DNA of 37,856 nucleotides. Source: Flavobacteriaceae bacterium. Its GTDB lineage: Bacteria; Bacteroidota; Bacteroidia; Flavobacteriales; Flavobacteriaceae. Location: NCBI GenBank assembly GCA_947371275.1, contig CANBOV010000022.1, forward strand, positions 1-37,856, read 5' to 3'. The notes under the pieces were generated by a model. That model worked only from the letters and a program-made list of their open reading frames with translations, ran no database searches and had not been told where the DNA came from. The position numbers were made by a program, and so were the translations under genes. This document shows, in pieces, positions 32,593-37,856 of the stretch. Within the stretch, counting starts at the first letter, position 1. Every line of letters starts with the position of its first letter.

Positions 32593-34407
32593 TTAGGCCA
32601 GTACCTGATTATTGATTTCAATAGCTGTAATTGTGTTTTTGTAGTTGCGGAGTTGGTCTAAGATGACTTTGTTATTTATTTTAAAAAAGGTAGTTTCTGA
32701 GAATAGGGTTTCGTAATAGGTAATGCCTTCTAGTAGATTGTTTTTGAATGCGTTCCATTTTTTAATTTGATTGGCAGCGTGTTCACCAGTGAAAGAAGTT
32801 ACTTCATTTATTAGATAATCAACGTACATTTTCAGTTCGTTTATAAAAACATTTGAGCGGTTTTCAGTGCTTAGAATATTGGTTTTGCCATAAATATGCT
32901 GTACCATATTGGCTAAGGAAACTTCTTTATCAAAATAGGCTAAGTTAGGTCCGGGGCAAATGATTACCCCTTGTTGTTGTCCTTTGATTTCGATTCCGTT
33001 TTCCAGGTAGGCTGCATTGACAAGACCCACACAGAGGCAGGCTTTTTCTGTGATTTTATCTTTTTGGTTTTGGTATTCTATCGCTGACAGGTTGGATTTA
33101 TTTTTATGCAGTTCTTCTAGTTTACTATCTTGGTATTTTTTGGAAGCGGTACAGGTACCTTCTTCGTCTATTTCTTTGCTAAGTGCTAGTAGTCTTTTAG
33201 GACAAGAACTTCCTGCTTTGTTTTCGTTTATTCTTTTTTGTTTCCAATAGTCGTTTGAGGAACCTTTGACTGAGTTGAAGGGTACCCCTAGTGGGGAGAT
33301 GTTGCTTAAATAGAAATCACATTCTTTACTTTTTGCTAATAAATCACGTGTTTCTTGATCTACGGCTGTTGCTTCGGGCACTAAAAGGAAGGGGGAGCCC
33401 CAGCCTATCGAGTCTAAATTGTATTGATTGAGTAAGAATTCGTGTTCTTCAGCCGTACCTACTCCGCCTTGTGCTGTGATTTTTAATTCTATGGGTTGGG
33501 CAGGTATTGGCAGTTCCTTTTGCGTTAGTGCTTTTACTAATAGATCGTGAGCCGATTGGATGAGTTGTTCTTTTTTGGATTTGAATTCGTCTAGGATAGG
33601 TCCCATTAAGAAGCCTTCGGTGGCAAAGGCGTGGCCTCCGCAGTTTAGACCCGATTCTATTCGGTATTCAGACACCCATAGCCCTTTTTTGGCAAGGAAG
33701 TTACCTTGAATTAGTGCTGAGCGGTAGTCGCTGACTTTTAGGATAATTTTCTTTTTGAGCTTACCGTCTTTGTCTGGGTAGAAATCGGAAAAGTTTTCAA
33801 AGTAGCTGTACAATCTTGGGTTCATTCCGGCAGACAGGACCACGGAAGAATTTAAATTGCTGTTGGCAAACCCTCTTAGCGAAGCGTGTGCATCGTTGAA
33901 CTCGATGGGTAGTTGTTCTTTATCTTTGAAATTGTCTTTGTCTACTTTGGTCATGATATTGACATCGATATCGCCGGGGAACAGGTGTTCTTCTAGGTAA
34001 TTTTTGATGGTTTCTTTAAGGGTTGAGCCTTCGTCTATGAACTGTTGGAGACCAAGTCGTACTTCAGAAGAACTCGGCAGCATATTGATGTAATTCTCTA
34101 AAGCGGTTTTGCTTTCGGCTAGTTCTGTTATAAAGATTTCGAATTTATTTTTTACGATGGTGTTGACTAAGTTAAGATAATGGGTAATTCGCTCTGCTCT
34201 GTAGTCGTGGAATTTTTGCGTTATTTCTTGGTAGGGCAAGCTAAATTTCTTGCTGTAAAACGCGCGCATTTTTTCGATTAATTCGTCGTCGGTGATTGAG
34301 ATTACGGATGCGATGCCGTAATGTCCTACTCGGATAGGGCTGTCTATGGTATAGGCTAATCCCATTACCGGTATATGAAAAGTGTGTGTAGGTTTTACAT
34401 TGCTCAT
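32593..34407 (-). CDS. Large divergent flavin-barrel-like (nitronate monooxygenase-like) protein with Cys-rich region
   Basis: This 604-residue protein starts at the ATG at 34407; the TTG at 34431 is rejected. Parts resemble the FMN (beta/alpha)8 barrel of nitronate monooxygenase/FabK enzymes: HIPVMGLAYTIDSPIRV near the start, SGLNCGGHAFATEG (compare the GxEAGGHxG motif) with C256/H259, and TAQGGVGTAEEHEF leading to GWGSPFLLVPEA (compare the FMN-phosphate loop and GTRFLAT-type end). A helical insertion (about 40-165) separates the first pieces. After the barrel, a region with C363, C402, C419, C457, C459 and C484 contains SCPKRLLALSKEIDEEGTC and KACLCVG. No signal peptide. I would call it a conserved unknown; flavin binding is inference. 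Confidence 0.75.
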   Translation of the reverse strand: MSNVKPTHTFHIPVMGLAYTIDSPIRVGHYGIASVISITDDELIEKMRAFYSKKFSLPYQEITQKFHDYRAERITHYLNLVNTIVKNKFEIFITELAESKTALENYINMLPSSSEVRLGLQQFIDEGSTLKETIKNYLEEHLFPGDIDVNIMTKVDKDNFKDKEQLPIEFNDAHASLRGFANSNLNSSVVLSAGMNPRLYSYFENFSDFYPDKDGKLKKKIILKVSDYRSALIQGNFLAKKGLWVSEYRIESGLNCGGHAFATEGFLMGPILDEFKSKKEQLIQSAHDLLVKALTQKELPIPAQPIELKITAQGGVGTAEEHEFLLNQYNLDSIGWGSPFLLVPEATAVDQETRDLLAKSKECDFYLSNISPLGVPFNSVKGSSNDYWKQKRINENKAGSSCPKRLLALSKEIDEEGTCTASKKYQDSKLEELHKNKSNLSAIEYQNQKDKITEKACLCVGLVNAAYLENGIEIKGQQQGVIICPGPNLAYFDKEVSLANMVQHIYGKTNILSTENRSNVFINELKMYVDYLINEVTSFTGEHAANQIKKWNAFKNNLLEGITYYETLFSETTFFKINNKVILDQLRNYKNTITAIEINNQVLA

Positions 34408-34522
34408 GCCTGATTGTATATAATTATTCAAGGTACGAAGATTGGTAAATCAGTTGAGTAAAAATGTGATATTTATCATATGCTATTTTATAAAATCAAT
34501 CCCTTAAAAATTAACAATAAAA

Positions 34523-34562
34523 ACGTAGGATTTAAGCGGTTTAGTTTTAATTTTGCCTACGT
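34523..34562. promoter_or_regulatory. Inverted repeat ACGTAGG...CCTACGT bracketing a promoter
   Basis: 7-bp arms at 34523-34529 and 34556-34562 are perfect reverse complements, 33 bp centre to centre. They flank the -7 box TAATTTTG (34548-34555). The left arm is at about the -33 position and the right arm at the expected transcription start. A dimeric or looping regulator site is inferred. Confidence 0.45.
34548..34555 (+). promoter_or_regulatory. -7 box TAATTTTG for the small Cys-motif gene
   Basis: It matches TAnnTTTG, 78 bases before the TTG start at 34634. No TTG -33 element is evident; the ACGTAGG arm lies there instead. Confidence 0.5.
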
Positions 34563-34633
34563 AATTATTCCTTCGCAAGTATAGCGATAGAAGGTCGTCT
34601 AAAGCAATGGGAATAGGATAACTCTTTTTACGT

Positions 34634-35008
34634 TTGAACAAAATACTCCTTATAGTGGCTCTTGCTGTACTTCTGAAGCCGGTGTTTCCGGTTGTGGAGT
34701 ATGCATTGAACTATGACTATATTGCTAAGGTCTTGTGTGTTAATAAGGACAAGCCGATGTTGCATTGTAATGGTAAATGTCATTTGATGAAAGAATTGGC
34801 GAAGGCAGCAGAAAGTGAGAAGCCTCTCTCTTCGGATAAAAAAGGGAGTGTTAAACAGGAAACAGAGACCTTGTATTGTGTTGGCCTTCCTAATTTTGAA
34901 GTGCGGCCTTTGTTGGCAGGGACTTCTACTAGGGTGCTTGATTGTTATATGAACTTGTATCAACGATTGGTTGGTGCTGCGGTTTATCATCCGCCCACTT
35001 TTTCTTAA
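34634..35008 (+). CDS. Small membrane-anchored cysteine-motif protein, possibly metal-related
   Basis: This 124-residue protein has an N-terminal hydrophobic segment (KILLIVALAVLLKPVFPVV) that could be an anchor or uncleaved signal. The distinctive core is C35-x9-C45-x3-C49 (LHCNGKCHLMKEL); two later cysteines (C82, C104) and a terminal YHPP follow. The start must be TTG at 34634, since an in-frame ATG at 34607 is followed by a stop. It is followed 100 bp downstream by an outer-membrane barrel with a CACC cluster. Metal binding is inferred from the cysteine and His pattern. I do not recognise the family with confidence. A shorter reading frame on the opposite strand is rejected. Confidence 0.65.
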   Translation: MNKILLIVALAVLLKPVFPVVEYALNYDYIAKVLCVNKDKPMLHCNGKCHLMKELAKAAESEKPLSSDKKGSVKQETETLYCVGLPNFEVRPLLAGTSTRVLDCYMNLYQRLVGAAVYHPPTFS

Positions 35009-35108
35009 ATTTTATCGGTTTTATTGGGTGCAATGGCTCTGTTTTTAGAACGGACTGCTTTTGTATTGTGCCTTTATTTTACACTTATTATTTAAGAAAA
35101 TCAAAACA

Positions 35109-36041
35109 ATGAATAAAATGTTATTTGGTATTGTATTGCTATGTGCAACAGTACCCACCTATAGTCAATGTGCGTGTTGTGCAGGGGCAGGAATAGGTTC
35201 GTCGAACGGGGATTATAACAATGGTATATTAACCCTGCCAGAAGGAAAGACGGTGGTAGAGCTCTATACGGATTACCGTACCATAAAGGATGGGTCAGCA
35301 CCTGAAGAAGATGAAAAATTATTGACCAGTATGTTGATTAATTCGGTTGGCGCACGTTATGGGGTCACGAAGAACTTTACGGTTTCGGCCTTAGTGCCCT
35401 ATGTGAGTTTGTATACCAAAAGTGGTTCTGATGGTGGGATAGGAGATGTTATCCTTTTGGGTACTTATACTTTTTATCAAAAGGGTGCTTTTAATTTGGC
35501 TTTGCAAGGAGGAATAGAGTTGCCCACTGGGGTTCAAAAAAGTTCGGCTTTTGACAATACTACTGTGATTGTAGGTTCTGGGTCTTACGATCCCATGGCT
35601 GGTTTATTGTTTGCTAAGCGATGGGCGGATTATACTTTGAGTGGGAATGTTATGTATAAGCATACGACTCCGGGTTTTCAGCAGAATTATTACGGTAGTT
35701 TATCCGTTCAGAATCTTACGTTGTCGTATCGCATTAAAGGTGGTGGTAGTATATGTGACATGGATGCCGATGCTGCCGCCGCCGTTGAGAAGAAGGTTAC
35801 TGCCTTTGGATGGAATGTATATGCGGGCTATAGTGGTGAATGGTTGGACAAGTTAAAGGAAGATGGAGTCGTGGACGATAACTCAGGTCATTATTTGGGT
35901 TTGGCGAATCTAGGTACGAATCTTTCGTATAAACAATGGGCCTTTCCCCTTACTGTATCCTTACCCGTTATCAGTCAGATGAATGGGTTGCAGAATGATT
36001 TTGGGGTTCGATTTAGGGTAGGCATTATTAGAGCCTTTTAG
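35109..36041 (+). CDS. Outer-membrane beta-barrel protein with N-terminal CACC cluster
   Basis: This 310-residue protein starts at the ATG at 35109 (the upstream TTG at 35061 is rejected). A signal peptide (MLFGIVLLCATVPTYSQ) precedes a mature N-terminus with C21, C23 and C24, then alternating aromatic/polar strands, e.g. KTVVELYTDYRTI, KNFTVSALVPYVS and FNLALQGGIELPTG, ending FRVGIIRAF with a C-terminal Phe typical of outer-membrane barrels. It resembles Phenol_MetA_deg-type transporter-like barrels (also annotated simply as transporter). The Cys cluster and upstream partner suggest a metal or sulfur-compound link, by inference only. Confidence 0.8.
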   Translation: MNKMLFGIVLLCATVPTYSQCACCAGAGIGSSNGDYNNGILTLPEGKTVVELYTDYRTIKDGSAPEEDEKLLTSMLINSVGARYGVTKNFTVSALVPYVSLYTKSGSDGGIGDVILLGTYTFYQKGAFNLALQGGIELPTGVQKSSAFDNTTVIVGSGSYDPMAGLLFAKRWADYTLSGNVMYKHTTPGFQQNYYGSLSVQNLTLSYRIKGGGSICDMDADAAAAVEKKVTAFGWNVYAGYSGEWLDKLKEDGVVDDNSGHYLGLANLGTNLSYKQWAFPLTVSLPVISQMNGLQNDFGVRFRVGIIRAF

Positions 36042-36056
36042 GTTTGGTTAAAAATT

Positions 36057-36085
36057 AAAAGGAACTCCGAGGAGTTCCTTTTTTT
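36057..36085. terminator. Bidirectional terminator between the barrel gene and lysS
   Basis: GGAACTCC (36061-36068) and GGAGTTCC (36071-36078) form an 8-bp stem around GA, extended by AAAA/TTTT. The + side continues in a T-run, and the A-run on the other side serves lysS on the - strand. Confidence 0.9.
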
Positions 36086-36089
36086 ATGC

Positions 36090-37781
36090 TTAGTTCAGTA
36101 CTACAGTTTTGTTATCGCCGTCTACGACTACTTTTGTAAGGCCGTGTTTAGCTAGTCCTTTGATGGCGGCATCCCATTTCTTACCGCTTAGTTGGGATTT
36201 ATCCTTTAGTTCGGCCAGTCCTTGGTTGTTTTCTGTTTTTAGAAGGATTATGATTAGCTTTTCGTCATCGGTGAGGTCGATTTGTTTTTTCTCGGGTCTC
36301 ATTTGCGGGAAGAACAGTACTTCTTGGATTGAGGCATTATTGGTTAGGAACATGATAAGGCGGTCCATTCCGATTCCTAGTCCGGAGGTAGGAGGCATTC
36401 CATATTCTAGGGCTCTTAAGAAGTCGTTGTCGATGAACTGTGTTGCTTCGTCATCGCCACGTTCGGCCAGTTTTAACTGAGCTTCGAAACGTTCTCTTTG
36501 ATCGATAGGGTCATTTAATTCTGAGTAGGCGTTGGCCACTTCTTTTCCGCATACCATTAATTCGAAACGCTCCGTTAATTCAGGGTTGTCTCTATGTACT
36601 TTACAAAGCGGTGACATTTCTTTAGGATAATCGGTGATGAAGGTAGGCTGGATGAAATTCCCTTCGCATTTGGCTCCGAAGATTTCGTCTATTAGTTTGC
36701 CTTTCCCCATGGTTTCGTCTACTTCGATTCCCATTCCTTTAGCGGCATCGAAGAGTTCGCTTTCGCTTTTTCCTGAGATGTCAAAACCTGTAAATTGTTT
36801 GATGGCATCAGTCATGGTTACTCGGGCGTAGGGTGCTTTGAAGTTGACTTGGTGTTCGCCAAACGTAGCTTCGGTGGTTCCGTTTACTTCGTTGGCACAA
36901 TATTCTAATAAGTTTTCTGTGAATTCCATCATCCAGTTGTAGTCTTTATAGGCTACATAAATTTCCATGGCTGTGAATTCGGGGTTATGGGTACGGTCCA
37001 TTCCTTCGTTTCGGAAGTTTTTGGAGAATTCGTATACTCCGTCAAATCCGCCGACGATTAATCTTTTCAGGTATAATTCGTTGGCTATACGCATGTACAG
37101 CGGAATGTCTAGACTGTTGTGGTGGGTGATGAATGGGCGTGCTGCGGCACCCCCTGCAATGGATTGTAATACGGGAGTTTCTACTTCCATATATCCGGCG
37201 GTATTAAAGAAGTTTCGCATGGCGGTGAATAGTTTGGTTCTTTTGATGAAGACCTCTTTCACTTGCGGGTTTACTACTAAATCTACATAGCGCATACGGT
37301 AGCGCAATTCGGCGTCGTTGAAGGCATCGTGTACTTTACCGTCTTCGTCTACTTTGGGTAATGGCAGTGGGCGTAGGGTTTTGCTTAGGAAGGTAAAGTT
37401 GTTTACTCGTATGCATTTGGCTCCTACTTGGGTGGTGAATAATTCGCCGTCTATACCGATGAAGTCCCCTAGGTCGGTTAGTTTTTTGAACACTTGATTG
37501 TATAGTGTTTTGTCTTCTTCGGGGCAGATCATGTCGCGATTGAAATACAATTGGATGCGCCCTTCGCTGTCTTGAAGTTCGGCAAAGCAAGCTTTTCCTT
37601 GGTCACGAACGCTCATTAAGCGACCGGCTACAATTACGTGCTTTCCTTCTTCGAAGTTGTCCTTAACCTGTTTGGAGGTATGATTTACCGGAAATAAATT
37701 GGCTGGATAAGGGTTGATTCCTAAAGCTCTTAGGGCATTTAGTTTCTCTCTTCTGATGATTTCTTGTTCGGAAAGTTGCAT
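36090..37781 (-). CDS. lysS: Lysyl-tRNA synthetase, class II, with C-terminal extension
   Basis: This 563-residue enzyme charges tRNA-Lys. The N-terminal OB-fold anticodon-binding domain (about 50-150) includes VIVAGRLMSVRDQGKACF. The class II core has motif 2 FRNEGMDRTHNPEFTAME and motif 3 GLGIGMDRLIMFL. About 60 residues beyond the usual core (E. coli LysS is 505) end the protein, with LSGKKWDAAIKGLAKHGL, which look like a small winged-helix or helical appendage seen in Bacteroidetes LysS. The start ATG at 37781 follows a TATCTTTG box 21 bases upstream. Confidence 0.95.
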   Translation of the reverse strand: MQLSEQEIIRREKLNALRALGINPYPANLFPVNHTSKQVKDNFEEGKHVIVAGRLMSVRDQGKACFAELQDSEGRIQLYFNRDMICPEEDKTLYNQVFKKLTDLGDFIGIDGELFTTQVGAKCIRVNNFTFLSKTLRPLPLPKVDEDGKVHDAFNDAELRYRMRYVDLVVNPQVKEVFIKRTKLFTAMRNFFNTAGYMEVETPVLQSIAGGAAARPFITHHNSLDIPLYMRIANELYLKRLIVGGFDGVYEFSKNFRNEGMDRTHNPEFTAMEIYVAYKDYNWMMEFTENLLEYCANEVNGTTEATFGEHQVNFKAPYARVTMTDAIKQFTGFDISGKSESELFDAAKGMGIEVDETMGKGKLIDEIFGAKCEGNFIQPTFITDYPKEMSPLCKVHRDNPELTERFELMVCGKEVANAYSELNDPIDQRERFEAQLKLAERGDDEATQFIDNDFLRALEYGMPPTSGLGIGMDRLIMFLTNNASIQEVLFFPQMRPEKKQIDLTDDEKLIIILLKTENNQGLAELKDKSQLSGKKWDAAIKGLAKHGLTKVVVDGDNKTVVLN

Positions 37782-37802
37782 ATATGATTGTATTTAAGCG
37801 TG

Positions 37803-37810
37803 CAAAGATA
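37803..37810 (-). promoter_or_regulatory. -7 box TATCTTTG of lysS
   Basis: A full match to TAnnTTTG on the - strand, 21 bases before the ATG at 37781. No TTG was seen at the right distance within the remaining bases of the window. Confidence 0.6.
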
Positions 37811-37856
37811 AGGATTATTTAAAAATGAACTCCTTAGACGATTTGAAAAAAAATGT

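Noticed and set aside
34408..34431. TTG-initiated N-terminal extension of the flavin-barrel-like protein
   Set aside because: The ATG at 34407 begins right before the conserved-looking HTFHIPVMG segment; the extension adds nothing recognisable.
34628..34990. 120-codon open frame on the - strand
   Set aside because: Composition is not protein-like, and it mirrors the + strand gene that has a hydrophobic N-terminus, CxGKC motif and a candidate promoter.
35061..35108. TTG-initiated extension of the outer-membrane barrel
   Set aside because: It would place 16 residues before a clear signal peptide; the ATG at 35109 fits.

Overview
The window looks like a chromosomal segment of an aerobic member of the Flavobacteriaceae, close to Flavobacterium. 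The evidence is AT-rich DNA, -7 promoter boxes of the Bacteroidetes form TAnnTTTG, no Shine-Dalgarno sites, two secreted proteins with type IX secretion (T9SS) features, a fused alpha-beta 2-oxoacid dehydrogenase E1, and a lysyl-tRNA synthetase with a C-terminal extension. No tRNA, rRNA, CRISPR array, transposase or phage gene was found. No stretch over 300 bases lacks a gene.

Layout. (1) 1-2232: a 5'-truncated TPR sensor histidine kinase and its NarL/LuxR-type response regulator. (2) 2335-6507: two secreted proteins, a SUMF1-like lectin/FGE-fold protein and a repeat-rich T9SS cargo protein. A 12-bp inverted repeat joins the two genes and covers the second start codon. (3) 6559-7541: a rhodanese and, divergently, a TetR-family regulator. 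(4) 7654-23478: a 16-kb unit on the + strand with paaE-A-B-C-D-G-H-I-J-Z-F-Y, then a branched-chain 2-oxoacid dehydrogenase E2, a branched-chain aminotransferase and a fused E1. No terminator-like hairpin interrupts it, and a strong one closes it. TAAC-N4-GTTA palindromes lie at both the TetR promoter and the paa promoter. (5) 23596-26352 (- strand): DUF5522 protein, urocanate hydratase, DUF4136 lipoprotein. (6) 26560-31591 (+): a T9SS-type secreted protein, a D-cysteine desulfhydrase/ACC deaminase-like enzyme, a glucosaminidase-LysM lipoprotein, and hemL. (7) 31642-34407 (-): two small exported proteins and a 604-residue divergent flavin-barrel-like protein with a cysteine-rich region. (8) 34634-36041 (+): a small cysteine-motif protein and an outer-membrane barrel. 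(9) 36090-37781 (-): lysS.

How the genes work together. The Paa unit encodes the aerobic hybrid route: phenylacetyl-CoA is epoxidised (PaaABCE, helped by PaaD), isomerised to the oxepin (PaaG), opened and oxidised (PaaZ), then beta-oxidised (PaaF, PaaH, PaaJ) to acetyl-CoA and succinyl-CoA, with PaaI and PaaY as CoA-rescue and support enzymes. No phenylacetate-CoA ligase (paaK) is in the window. An aminotransferase and a 2-oxoacid dehydrogenase sit in the same unit. My inference is that phenylacetyl-CoA may be made directly from phenylalanine via phenylpyruvate. With the adjacent urocanate hydratase, the region would then be an amino-acid catabolism neighbourhood.

The observations most worth checking are: the paired TetR operators, the paa/2-oxoacid dehydrogenase linkage without a ligase, a third (DinB-like) domain on PaaZ, a PaaF candidate lacking one catalytic Glu, palindromic heptanucleotide arrays between operon genes, the start-codon-masking stem, an exact 27-residue repeat, and the unusual flavin-barrel-like protein.
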